64,000 nucleotides of DNA from Salinispora mooreana (GTDB lineage: Bacteria; Actinomycetota; Actinomycetes; Mycobacteriales; Micromonosporaceae), in the NCBI RefSeq assembly GCF_000379065.1, contig NZ_KB900614.1, positions 2,694,984-2,758,983 on the forward strand, read 5' to 3'. Position 1 is the stretch's first letter, and every line of letters begins with the position of its first letter. Positions 34,237 through 42,490 of the stretch are shown here, in pieces. The notes beneath the pieces were generated by a model, which was not told where the DNA came from, made no database searches, and saw nothing but the letters and a program-made list of their open reading frames with translations. The translations under genes and the position numbers were made by a program.

Positions 34237-35955
34237 TCAGTGGTGGGTCGACCGGTGGCGGCGGGTGAGGTAGATGAAGCTGGCCCCGACAAGGATGAGC
34301 AGGACGGCGGCGCCGAGCAGGCTGGGCAGGCTGGCCCCGGTGATGGGCAGATCAGGGTCAGTCGGATCGGTGGGATCACTCGGATCGGTCGGGTCGGTGG
34401 GGCTGGTCGAATCGGTGACGGTGACGGTGGTGGCCGCGGACTGACTGCTGGGGCAGACGGTGGTGGTGCTGGTGTACTCGGCGCTGAGGGTGTTGGCACC
34501 GGCGGGGAGCCGGGTGGTGTGGGTGGCGATGTTGGTGGTGTCAGTCGACACGGTGGCGAGATCGGTGCCGTTGGTACGGAACGTGACGCTGCCGGTCGGG
34601 TCTCCGAGGTCGCAGGTGACGGTGGCGGTGAGCGTGACGTCCTGATCCGCGGTCAGGTCCGACGGCGTGACCTGCAAGGTCGTGGCGGAGCTTCCTTGCT
34701 GAGCCGGCAGGGCCAGGCTGTGGTCGCTGCCGACGGCGGTGGCGGTCAGGGTGATACCGGTGGGCAGGGCAACGGCCACCGGTGTGCTGGAGTCGTTGAT
34801 GGTTCCATCCCCGAGCTGGCCAAAGACATTGCCACCCCAGGCGAGGGCGGTGCCGTCGGTGGCTATCACCAGGGTGTGGTCGCTGTCGCGGGAGGCGATG
34901 GTGGTGAACGTGGTGCCCGTGGGCAGGCTGACATCGAGAGGTTCGTTGCTGCTGCTGGTGCTTCCGTTTCCGAGTTGTCCGGCGCTGTTGTCCCCCCAGG
35001 CGAAAGCCGTGCCGGCCGAGGTCAGGGCGGCACTGTGGATGCGGCCGGCCACCACGGCGGCGACGTCGGCGCCGAGGGGCAGTGCGACGCCGACCGGCGC
35101 GCTCCGGTTGGTGGTGGTCCCGTCCCCGAGTTGACCGAAATTGTTGTAACCCCAGGCGAGGGCGGTGCCGGTGGAGGTGACCGCCAGGCTATGGGCGCGG
35201 CCGGCCGCGATGGCAGTGACCTCGGTGCCGGAGGGCAGGGCGACACTGGCCGGCGTGCTCCGATTGATGATGGTCCCGTCGCCCAGCTGACCGAGGTTGT
35301 TCAGCCCCCAGCCGAACGCGGCGCCAGCGGAGGTCACCGCCAGGCTGTGGTTTTCGGCGGCGGCGACAGCAGTGGCCGTGGCACCGGACGGCAGGATCGC
35401 CTCGACAGGCGTGGTACGCCTGGTCACGCTCCCGTCCCCAAGCTGACCGAAGCCGTTGCCGCCCCAGGAGAGGACGGTGCCGGCCGAGGTCAGTGCCACG
35501 CTGTGGACGCCGCCGGCGGCGATGGCGGTAGCCGTGGTGCCCGACGGCAGGCTCACCTCGACGGGCGCGCCACGGTCGATCAGGGTCCCGTCCCCGAGCT
35601 GACCAAAGTGGTTGGCACCCCAGGCGAGGACCGTGCCGGCCGAGGTCAACGCCAGGCTGTGATAGCGACCGGCGGCGACAGCGGTGACCGTGACGCCCAG
35701 CGGCAGGCTCACCGCGATCGGCGCGTTGCTTCCGGTGGTGCTTCCGTTACCGAGCTGCCCATTGTCGTTCCTCCCCCAGGCGAGGAGGAATTGCGACGCG
35801 GCCGTCGATCCGGGCTGGTGCTGCGCCAACGCGGGCGACACACCGATCGTCTGCGTTACCGTCACCGCCAGCGCAAGGCAGAACCACCCGACGAGAGTGC
35901 GTCCTGCCCGGTGCCCTCCGGCACCCCGACCCAGCCGCTGACAGAACCCCTGCAT
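34237..35955 (-). CDS. RCC1-repeat LPXTG surface protein C
   Basis: Third RCC1 surface protein, 572 residues. A signal peptide (MQGFCQRLGRGAGG, hydrophobic core, cleavage near ALAQ) precedes seven RCC1 repeats, an Ig-like domain (TTLQVTPSDLTADQDVTLTA), a Ser/Thr/Asp/Pro spacer, LPITG, a membrane helix and RRHRS. The frame stays open 34 codons upstream, but ATG at 35955 aligns with the start of both paralogues and has GGAGG upstream. It is on the same strand as, and just downstream of, an MFS gene whose last codons overlap the conserved leader. Confidence 0.88.
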   Translation of the reverse strand: MQGFCQRLGRGAGGHRAGRTLVGWFCLALAVTVTQTIGVSPALAQHQPGSTAASQFLLAWGRNDNGQLGNGSTTGSNAPIAVSLPLGVTVTAVAAGRYHSLALTSAGTVLAWGANHFGQLGDGTLIDRGAPVEVSLPSGTTATAIAAGGVHSVALTSAGTVLSWGGNGFGQLGDGSVTRRTTPVEAILPSGATATAVAAAENHSLAVTSAGAAFGWGLNNLGQLGDGTIINRSTPASVALPSGTEVTAIAAGRAHSLAVTSTGTALAWGYNNFGQLGDGTTTNRSAPVGVALPLGADVAAVVAGRIHSAALTSAGTAFAWGDNSAGQLGNGSTSSSNEPLDVSLPTGTTFTTIASRDSDHTLVIATDGTALAWGGNVFGQLGDGTINDSSTPVAVALPTGITLTATAVGSDHSLALPAQQGSSATTLQVTPSDLTADQDVTLTATVTCDLGDPTGSVTFRTNGTDLATVSTDTTNIATHTTRLPAGANTLSAEYTSTTTVCPSSQSAATTVTVTDSTSPTDPTDPSDPTDPTDPDLPITGASLPSLLGAAVLLILVGASFIYLTRRHRSTHH

Positions 35956-35981
35956 CGCGTACGCCTCCGCGCAGTGAAGTA

Positions 35982-36046
35982 CCGCAAGGAGGACAGCTGC
36001 TGCTACTGGTTGCCTATCCCTCAATGCGGGCAGAAACACCTCTACC
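35982..36046 (-). promoter_or_regulatory. conserved RCC1 leader, copy C, overlapping the MFS stop
   Basis: Contains the GGTAGA/TCTGCC hairpin (36041-36046 with 36029-36034; one T-G pair replaces the T-A pair of copy A) and the 36-nt block at 35982-36017. The GCAA/TTGC stem replaces GCTAA/TTAGC. The TAG stop of the upstream MFS gene (36014-36016) lies inside the conserved ATAGG. The second pairing (ATAGG with CCTAT) is not kept here. Confidence 0.5.
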
Positions 36047-37519
36047 GCCAGGACCAACGCCCGGTCGTACGTCGAGGTTGTTGGTCACCGCGGAGAGACG
36101 GCCGGCCTCAGCCACAGGACGGTCGGCCTCGGCCAGCTCCGGGGTGGGTGCACTCCGGCTTGAGCCGACCGGTCGGCTGCGGTGCCGTGGCGAGCGGGCC
36201 ACCCGAAGGCCTGCCCCAGCTCCGGACAGGGCCAGCACGGCAGCCACCCCGACCGCGGCCAGCGGCACCCAACCCTCGATAGCGGCGGCGCCGGCCGCAG
36301 CACCAACGGCTGCGCCGAGCTGAATGGCAGCCCCGGTCCAGGACTGCGTCTCCGCCTCGGTACCCGACGGCGCCAGATCCCCCGCACCGCCGTACAGGGC
36401 GACGAAGGTGGGCCCGATGAAGAGACCGACCAGGAGACACCCAGCCACCACCAGCCCCAGCGGCAGTCGACCGGCCACCGCCAGGGCCACACACGCGAGG
36501 GCAAGCCCCAGGAGCAGGACGGGCAACCGAGGTACCCACCTGCTACGCAGCGCCCCAACGGCCAGTCCACCGACGATGCTGCCCGCCGACAGGAGGCTGA
36601 CCAGAGCGGCGCCAGCCGACCGACCAGCCACTGCGGGGAGGGCGATCTGCACGGCGTGCAACGCCGCGGAGAAGAGGCAGGCGACGAGCAGCAGCCAGCG
36701 CAGGGGCGCCAGCACAAGCGGCCCGAACCAGTGCCGCGCGCCGCCGGTGCCCCGCTCCGACTCCTGGCTCGCGCCCCCCGCAGCCGACTCCCGGCGGGTG
36801 CCCACCAACGGCTGCCGGTGGATGTCCGCCAACGGCTGCCGGTGGATGTCCGCCAGCGGCTGCCGGTGGGTGTACCCGGCCTGACCCCGGCTGACTCCCC
36901 GGGCTGGTTCCCGGCCGGCCTGCGCCCGAAGGAGCAGGACCGTCGCCAGCGCGCTCGAGCCGCTGGAAACCACCAACCCAGCCATCGGCGCCACGGTTAG
37001 AGTCAGCAGACCAACCAGGGCTGGTCCGAGGACGAAGGCGAGATCCGTGAGCACCGCGTCGAGCGCCAGCGCGCTCCGCAGATTCTCCGGCTGCGACAGC
37101 CTGCGCCACATGACCCGCGACAGCACCCCGACCGGCGGCATCGACACGTTCGCCACGAGCGCCGGCCCGAAGGTGGCCAGTACCGGCCCGTGTAGCCCTT
37201 CGTTGACCGACAATGCCGCCACGGAACCCACGTGCACGGCCAGGATGGGCCACAGGACCCGCTTGTCACCAAACCGGTCGAGCAGCCGCCCACGGAGGGG
37301 CGCCGCGATACCGCCGAGCGCGGCGACCGCGACCACCAGCGCGGCGACACCATAGGAGCGACCGGCCGAGACCGCGTAGAGCAGCGCGAAGGAAAACATG
37401 CCGGCTTGAAGCTTGCTGGCGGCGGCACCCGCCAACCGGACCCGGAAGCCGGATTCGGCCCCGAGGCTGCGGTAGCCGTACCGGGTCGGTGGTCGCGGAA
37501 CAGCCATCACGCCCGCCAT
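36014..37519 (-). CDS. MFS transporter
   Basis: Major-facilitator-like membrane protein, 501 residues, with about 12 predicted helices in two halves. The cytoplasmic loop between them (about residues 205-250) contains a threefold HRQPLADI-type repeat, and the protein has a long hydrophilic C-terminal tail. The motif-A-like loop GGIAAPLRGRLLDRFGDKR follows helix 2. ATG at 37507 (MAVPRPPTRYG) is an alternative start to 37519. No regulator is adjacent and the substrate is unknown. The stop codon overlaps the RCC1-C leader. Confidence 0.85.
   Translation of the reverse strand: MAGVMAVPRPPTRYGYRSLGAESGFRVRLAGAAASKLQAGMFSFALLYAVSAGRSYGVAALVVAVAALGGIAAPLRGRLLDRFGDKRVLWPILAVHVGSVAALSVNEGLHGPVLATFGPALVANVSMPPVGVLSRVMWRRLSQPENLRSALALDAVLTDLAFVLGPALVGLLTLTVAPMAGLVVSSGSSALATVLLLRAQAGREPARGVSRGQAGYTHRQPLADIHRQPLADIHRQPLVGTRRESAAGGASQESERGTGGARHWFGPLVLAPLRWLLLVACLFSAALHAVQIALPAVAGRSAGAALVSLLSAGSIVGGLAVGALRSRWVPRLPVLLLGLALACVALAVAGRLPLGLVVAGCLLVGLFIGPTFVALYGGAGDLAPSGTEAETQSWTGAAIQLGAAVGAAAGAAAIEGWVPLAAVGVAAVLALSGAGAGLRVARSPRHRSRPVGSSRSAPTPELAEADRPVAEAGRLSAVTNNLDVRPGVGPGGRGVSARIEG
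36807..36878. repeat. 24-bp minisatellite, three copies, inside MFS gene
   Basis: Three contiguous 24-bp units at 36807-36830, 36831-36854 and 36855-36878. The first two are identical; the third has diverged. They encode repeated HRQPLADI in the cytoplasmic loop between the two halves of the transporter. The length is a multiple of three, so copy-number change would keep the frame. Confidence 0.85.
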
Positions 37520-37619
37520 TGTGCCGGCGCCGCCCCTTCGCCCGTCGCCCCACGGCTCGTACCGCGCCCCACCACCCCGCCGCGCGCGACTCCTGCCGAC
37601 CGGGTGCGGACTCGTGGGC

Positions 37620-38282
37620 TCAGGTACCCGGGGCAGTCACAGTCCAATATCGGGCCAGCGCCGTTGCGGCGAGAAAGCCCGCCAGGACAATCGCCACCTC
37701 GACCCCGATCGCGAGTGGGTTGAACGCATAGCCGAGCGCCCAGCCGACCACGGCCGCAGCCGCGGTGGACACCGCGAGCGCCGGCGGCAGGAGTAGGGCC
37801 ATCCGCGCCACGGTGTGTTGGATCCGGGGCGCGTCACGCTGGGCAACCCGCACGGCGAGGATGGCACCGGCCACCACGGCCACCACGACGCTGCCATACA
37901 TGACGGCGGGGCCCAGCAGGGTTGGCATGTGCACGTCGGGCGACAGATCGAATGCCGTCGTGAACACATCGTGCAGGCCGAGAACCAGGGCCCAGCCCAG
38001 GATGAAGGAGACCACCCCGCCTACGGTCGCCGCGCCAAGGATCTGGCCGTACCGGGGCGGGGTCCGCTCCACGCCGGCTTCCTCGGCGATCCGGTGGGCG
38101 AATTCGGTGGGGTCAGAGCCGAGCAGCTCCGCCGGATCGAACCCGTCGGCGGCGGCCGCCTCGAGCTCGCCGCGCAGGTCAGCCGCGAGCGTCACCCGGT
38201 CGCGACGGTTGATCCCGAGAGTGCGCCACTCTCGGTCGGCGGTGGCGAGGAGGCCGTCAACGGCTGGGATCAGCGTGCTCAT
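37620..38282 (-). CDS. membrane protein partner of PadR regulator (HAAS/DUF1700-like)
   Basis: Protein of 220 residues with a helical soluble N-terminus (about 1-75; RDRVTLAADLRGELEAAAADG and LGSDPTEFAHRIAEEAG, the pattern of HAAS-type domains) and four membrane helices. It overlaps the end of the PadR gene by about 26 nt, so the pair is one operon. Such membrane partners of PadR regulators are common in actinobacteria; the function is not known. Confidence 0.8.
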   Translation of the reverse strand: MSTLIPAVDGLLATADREWRTLGINRRDRVTLAADLRGELEAAAADGFDPAELLGSDPTEFAHRIAEEAGVERTPPRYGQILGAATVGGVVSFILGWALVLGLHDVFTTAFDLSPDVHMPTLLGPAVMYGSVVVAVVAGAILAVRVAQRDAPRIQHTVARMALLLPPALAVSTAAAAVVGWALGYAFNPLAIGVEVAIVLAGFLAATALARYWTVTAPGT

Positions 38283-38655
38283 GGTCGTCTCCTGGTTTCG
38301 GTGAACGGATGGCGAGGGTCGTGTTCACCACGTCGGCGAAGTGCACCCACTGCTCGCGCCAGACCTGCAGCCGATCGCGGCCGGTGTCGGTGAGGCGATA
38401 GACCTTGCGGGGTGGGCCACTGGAACTGGGTTGCAGCACATTGGCGACGAGACCCAAGCGGTGCAGGCGAGTGATCAATGGATAGACGGTGCCGTAGCTG
38501 ACCGTGCCGAATCCGGCGGTGTCCAGTCTTCGGACGAGTTCGTAGCCGTGGGCCGGCTCGGCTGCAAGCAGCGCGAGCAGGCACATGTCCAGGCAGCCAC
38601 GCAGTAGCTGGGCCTGCCGCTCGGCCGCATCATCCGATCGATCTGCCGCTATCAT
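38257..38655 (-). CDS. PadR-family transcriptional regulator
   Basis: Small winged-helix regulator, about 132 residues. It has the PadR core LRGCLDMCLLALLAAEPAHG, YELVRRLDTAGFGTVSYGTVYPLITRL and a wing with GPPRKVYRLTDTGRDRL. ATG at 38655 is preceded only 8 nt upstream by a TATTAT -10-like element, so the message may be leaderless. An inverted repeat (38661-38683) covers that promoter, which implies autorepression. The downstream membrane protein gene is co-transcribed. Confidence 0.88.
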   Translation of the reverse strand: MIAADRSDDAAERQAQLLRGCLDMCLLALLAAEPAHGYELVRRLDTAGFGTVSYGTVYPLITRLHRLGLVANVLQPSSSGPPRKVYRLTDTGRDRLQVWREQWVHFADVVNTTLAIRSPKPGDDHEHADPSR

Positions 38656-38660
38656 GCACC

Positions 38661-38683
38661 ACATAATACGGCCAGTACTATGT
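38661..38683. promoter_or_regulatory. PadR operator covering the padR promoter
   Basis: ACATAATAC (38661-38669) and GTACTATGT (38675-38683) form an inverted repeat with one mismatch, matching the ATGT...ACAT architecture of PadR sites. It overlaps the TATTAT -10-like box on the minus strand. Confidence 0.65.
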
Positions 38684-38785
38684 GTCGTCTACTACTACGC
38701 CGTTGAACGTCGGTCGCCTGCCACCCGTTACTGGCGGCGAGGCGAATCGTGGTGTCACCCGGGGCCTCGTTACCGGGAGCACGAA

Positions 38786-38834
38786 CCCCGGAAGGCCCTG
38801 GCGCGTGACGTGGCACGCGCAGGGCCTTCCGGGG
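38786..38834. terminator. terminator after acyl-CoA synthetase
   Basis: CCCCGGAAGGCCCTG-G-CGCGTG (38786-38807) pairs with the complementary arm 38814-38834, with a single bulged G. It lies 17 bp beyond the stop of the leftward AMP-ligase gene. Confidence 0.8.
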
Positions 38835-38850
38835 TACGGCCAGGGGTGGG

Positions 38851-40644
38851 TCAGTCGTACAGCTCGGCCACCTCGTCGGCGAAGTCCGCCATGATCACCT
38901 TGCGACGCATCTTCAGGGACGGCGTCAGGTGGCCGGACTCCACGGTGAACTCGCTGGGGAGCACGCGGAACCGACGTACCGCCTCGGCCGTGGACACCGC
39001 CGCGTTGCCCTCGTCCACGGCGCGTTGCAGCTCCTGCAGGAGGTCAGGATCATTGGCCAGCTCCGCGGGGGTGGCGTCGGCCGGCTTGCCCGCGCTGGTC
39101 TTCCAGTGCTCCAGGTACTCCGAGTCAATGGTGATGAGCGCGGCGATGTACTTCTGCCCCTCCCCCACCACGAGCGCCTGGGCGACCAGGGGGGAGGAGG
39201 CGATGCGATCCTCGATCATGCTGGGGGACACGTTCTTGCCCCCGCTGGTCACCAGGATCTCCTTCTTGCGGCCGGTGATCCGCAGGTGACCGTGGTCGTC
39301 GAACTCTCCGATATCGCCGGTGCGGAACCAGCCGTCCTCGGTGAAGGCCTCGGCGTTGGCCGCCTCGTTGTTCCAGTAGCCCGTGAACACCGGGCCGCCA
39401 GTGCACTGCACCTCACCGTCCTCGCCGATTCGCATCCGCACGCTCGGCACCACCCGGCCCACCGTCCCCGGCCGGAAGGATTCCAGCGAGTTGACCGTGA
39501 CCGCCGCACTGGTTTCGGTGAGTCCGTAGCCCTCGAACACCGTAATGCCGCAGCCCCGGTAGAAGTGCGTCAGGCGCTCCCCCAACGCCGCTCCCCCGGA
39601 GATGACGTAGCGCAGGTCTCCGCCCAGGGCCGCACGGAACTTGCTGTACACCAGTCGATCGAAGAGGGCATGGCGTAGGCGCAGGCCCAGACCGGGCTTC
39701 CGCGCTTCCGAGTAGGCGATCGCCGTCGCTGCCGCGGTGTCGAAGATTTTGCCCTTGCCACCTTCGTACGCCTTGCGTCGGGCGCTGTTGTACGCCTTTT
39801 CCAACACGTAGGGAACCGAGAGCAGGAAGGTCGGCTTGTAGCTGGCCAGCTCCGCGGGAACCTGCTTCACGTCGGAGCAGTGCGCCAGGGGGGTCCGCGC
39901 CACCATGGCGCCAACCTGCACCATCCGGCCGAAGACGTGGGCAAGGGGCAGGAAGAGCAGAGTCGAGGCGGGAATGTCGCCCACCGGCCCGAACATGGTG
40001 CGCAGCAGGGCGACCGAGTTGCCGGAGCCGGCGAGCAGGTTGGCGTGGCTGAGAGTGCAGCCCTTGGGCATCCCGGTGGTGCCCGAGGTGTAGATGATCG
40101 TGGCAATGTCCTCCGGCTGGACGGCCTTCCGACGTTCGTCCACCACGGCCGGTTCGACCGCGGAACCCGCGCCCCGTAGCTCCTCCACCGCCCCGGCATC
40201 GAGCTGCCAGACATGCCGCAATGCGGGGAGACTGCCCCGCATTTCCTGGACCACGTCCTCGTGCGTCGCATTCTCGACCACGACCGCCACCGCACCCGAG
40301 TCGCTGAGAATCCACTCGATCTGCTCGAGTGAGGAGGTCAGATAAATCGGGACGGGTGACGCACCGATTGTCCAGAGGGCGAAGTCCGTGAGCGACCACT
40401 CGTACCGATTACTGGAGAGCAGGCCGACCCGGTCCCCGCGCTCGACCCCCTTGGCGATCAAACCACGGGCCAGGTCGGTGACCTCGGTGAAGAACGTCGC
40501 GGCGCTGACCGGTTCCCAACGGTCCCCGACCTTACGGTGAAACACCGGCGCATCCGGCTCCTCGGCGGCGTTACCCGCGACGAGGTCAGCGAGCCCGCCC
40601 TTCTCCGGCACCACGTATAGCGGCGGCGATGTCGACTCCCGCAC
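38851..40644 (-). CDS. long-chain acyl-CoA synthetase (AMP-binding)
   Basis: ANL-superfamily ligase of 597 residues that activates a fatty acid as acyl-AMP and then acyl-CoA. Motifs: P-loop YTSGTTGMPKGCTLSH, FEGYGLTETSA (A5-like), DGWFRTGDIGEFDDHGHLRITGRKKE (hinge region) and a C-terminal lysine-containing segment. The length and the long insert fit FadD15-type long-chain ligases. GTG at 40644 follows TTGGAGG at 5-nt spacing; the earlier TTG (40656) lies within that ribosome binding site. It appears monocistronic. Confidence 0.9.
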   Translation of the reverse strand: MRESTSPPLYVVPEKGGLADLVAGNAAEEPDAPVFHRKVGDRWEPVSAATFFTEVTDLARGLIAKGVERGDRVGLLSSNRYEWSLTDFALWTIGASPVPIYLTSSLEQIEWILSDSGAVAVVVENATHEDVVQEMRGSLPALRHVWQLDAGAVEELRGAGSAVEPAVVDERRKAVQPEDIATIIYTSGTTGMPKGCTLSHANLLAGSGNSVALLRTMFGPVGDIPASTLLFLPLAHVFGRMVQVGAMVARTPLAHCSDVKQVPAELASYKPTFLLSVPYVLEKAYNSARRKAYEGGKGKIFDTAAATAIAYSEARKPGLGLRLRHALFDRLVYSKFRAALGGDLRYVISGGAALGERLTHFYRGCGITVFEGYGLTETSAAVTVNSLESFRPGTVGRVVPSVRMRIGEDGEVQCTGGPVFTGYWNNEAANAEAFTEDGWFRTGDIGEFDDHGHLRITGRKKEILVTSGGKNVSPSMIEDRIASSPLVAQALVVGEGQKYIAALITIDSEYLEHWKTSAGKPADATPAELANDPDLLQELQRAVDEGNAAVSTAEAVRRFRVLPSEFTVESGHLTPSLKMRRKVIMADFADEVAELYD

Positions 40645-41780
40645 CCGATCCTCCAATATTCAGTGGCGGCGGTCGCCGTTGCTGACATCAGGGGAACCGG
40701 CCGCCCAGCCTGTTTAGAGATTTCAGAGATCCGACAGTGGCGCGTCACCGGACTCAACGCAGACAGCCCGGCATTACTGGGAAGACCACAAACAAGCCGG
40801 CGGGAACGATCTGCTGCGCCCCACCAACCGCGCATTCACGTTAACCGAATTCTTGGCTAACGGGAAGGTCTGTTCGGCGTCACTCTCCACCCACCAGGGC
40901 AGTCCACACACCGGCAGGTCACCTCGGGTGGCCCATACGGCGCGGCCGCCCACTCCCAAAACAGAACCCGTCGGGGCAGACCACCATTACCAGGGACAAC
41001 TTGTCGAGCGCCCTCCGCCACCGAGCCAACTCCCCCATCGGCGACACCCGACGGCGAGGTGGCCCGCGACGTAGGGCGGGTAGCGCGACGGCGGCCAGCG
41101 AGCAGTCGATGAGCTGCACGATGATGGCCGCGACGCCTCGGGCGCGCCCGTTCTGCACCTCGGCTTATGACCGACGGCATCCGGATCAACTCCGAAGCCC
41201 GAAGCAGCCCGTTCCAGCGCACGCTGCCGCACACGGGCATGAGTTCGGAGTACCAGGTGTAGACATCGTTCTCCTCCGCCTGGGCGGCCTTCACACCACC
41301 GATGGCATGCGCGGCGCCATGACGGATCAGCTCCACGCCCCTCAATGTCCGATACCGGATATTGATCTCCGTCGGCCCAGCGACCGACATGTCGACCCCG
41401 CCCCAACCCTGTGGGGCTGCGCAGGCCCTTGATCATACGTGGCCAGATGAGGGCTCCGCCTCCGCCGGACAGACCCTTTACCCTATCTTTCACGTCTTTT
41501 GGTGCTCATCCAGGAAGCCCGGAGCGCGGTATGGCGTGAGCGAGGCGGCATACAGGTCATAGATAGACCGATCCCGGGCGGCCACGGCTGCCAGCACAAT
41601 GAACGGATTCAGGGAAAAGCGAGTGTGAAGGTCTTTAACAAGCCACCCCTGAGGTGTGGCAATCAGGTCAGGGCTCTACCGCAGATGCTCCTCAGTGGCG
41701 TGCGCAAGGTTGGCGAACATCTCGCGATGAGGGATTCTGTGACGACATGGCGCCACGCTAGCGATCGCTCACCATCAACG
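40645..41780. other. 1.1-kb region without a supportable gene
   Basis: Only short frames with mixed composition are present, none with a recognisable domain. The minus-strand frame at 40857-41390 has a non-repetitive, natural-looking segment (HAIGGVKAAQAEENDVYTWY), so parts may be a decayed gene. Composition is lower in GC than the flanks. It marks the transition into the accessory stretch. Confidence 0.5.
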
Positions 41781-42383
41781 CTATTCCGTCGCGGCGCCGC
41801 CGAGCCTACCGCTGATCAACGCTCGGGCAGCCTGGCCGTACGAGTCGGCGTCGAGGCGGGGATCCCAGGAGCGTTGCAAGATGAAGCCCTGAATGATTGA
41901 GATCAGGACCTGTGCCGCAGCGTCCGCGTCGATGTGGACGCCGTTGTCGCCGCAGCCGGCCTCGATGCTCTCCCGAAGCGCGGCGCGAGCCCGCAGCAGC
42001 CCTTCCTGCATCCGCTCGGCGAGGGCTGGATCGCGCAGCGCCTCCCCCCATGCCTGCACCGCCAGCCGCATCCGCTCGTCGATCTGCTCGAGGGCGAGCA
42101 ACGCGCGTGGGAGCGTAGTCAACAGGTCGGCGACGGGGCGACCGGCCTGGACACCGTCGCGGACCACCGTCTCGATCACGCCGATCGCCTCCAGGGAGAT
42201 CGCCATGACGATGTCGTTCTTGGTGCGGAAGTAGCGGTAGACGGCACCGAACGACAGGCCGGACTCATCCACCACGTCCTGCATGGAGGTGCGGTGGAAG
42301 CCGTCGCGGGCGAAGCGGGTGGCGGCGGCCGACAGGATCTGCCGGCGGCGGGCAGCACGGTGGTCTTCGGAGACTCTCGGCAT
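41781..42383 (-). CDS. TetR-family repressor
   Basis: Repressor of 200 residues. The N-terminal HTH (RFARDGFHRTSMQDVVDESGLSFGAVYRYFRTKNDIV) is followed by a helical ligand domain. ATG at 42383 begins MPRVSEDHRAARRRQIL; the longer frame runs into the operator region and is rejected. It is divergent from a FAD monooxygenase gene, and two palindromes lie between them, so it very likely represses that gene and itself. Confidence 0.9.
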   Translation of the reverse strand: MPRVSEDHRAARRRQILSAAATRFARDGFHRTSMQDVVDESGLSFGAVYRYFRTKNDIVMAISLEAIGVIETVVRDGVQAGRPVADLLTTLPRALLALEQIDERMRLAVQAWGEALRDPALAERMQEGLLRARAALRESIEAGCGDNGVHIDADAAAQVLISIIQGFILQRSWDPRLDADSYGQAARALISGRLGGAATE

Positions 42384-42396
42384 CCGCTCATCGTAA

Positions 42397-42410
42397 AGCG
42401 AGCACTCGCT
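42397..42410. promoter_or_regulatory. TetR operator 1
   Basis: AGCGAGCACTCGCT, an AGCGAG/CTCGCT inverted repeat, 14 bp upstream of the TetR start codon. It shares its arms with operator 2. Confidence 0.75.
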
Positions 42411-42447
42411 CTTGACGGTGCCCAGCGGCAGGCGCACCCTAAAGAAG

Positions 42448-42461
42448 AGCGAGCGCTCGCT
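42448..42461. promoter_or_regulatory. TetR operator 2
   Basis: AGCGAGCGCTCGCT, a perfect palindrome flanked by AAG and TTT. It is 29 bp upstream of the monooxygenase ATG and just before a TATAGC -10-like element. Confidence 0.8.
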
Positions 42462-42490
42462 TTTATAGCATCGGTAGAGAGGTGCACGAC

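Noticed and set aside
40857..41390. 177-residue minus-strand frame as a gene
   Set aside because: No ribosome binding site, no recognisable domain and a mixed composition; kept only as a possible decayed gene.
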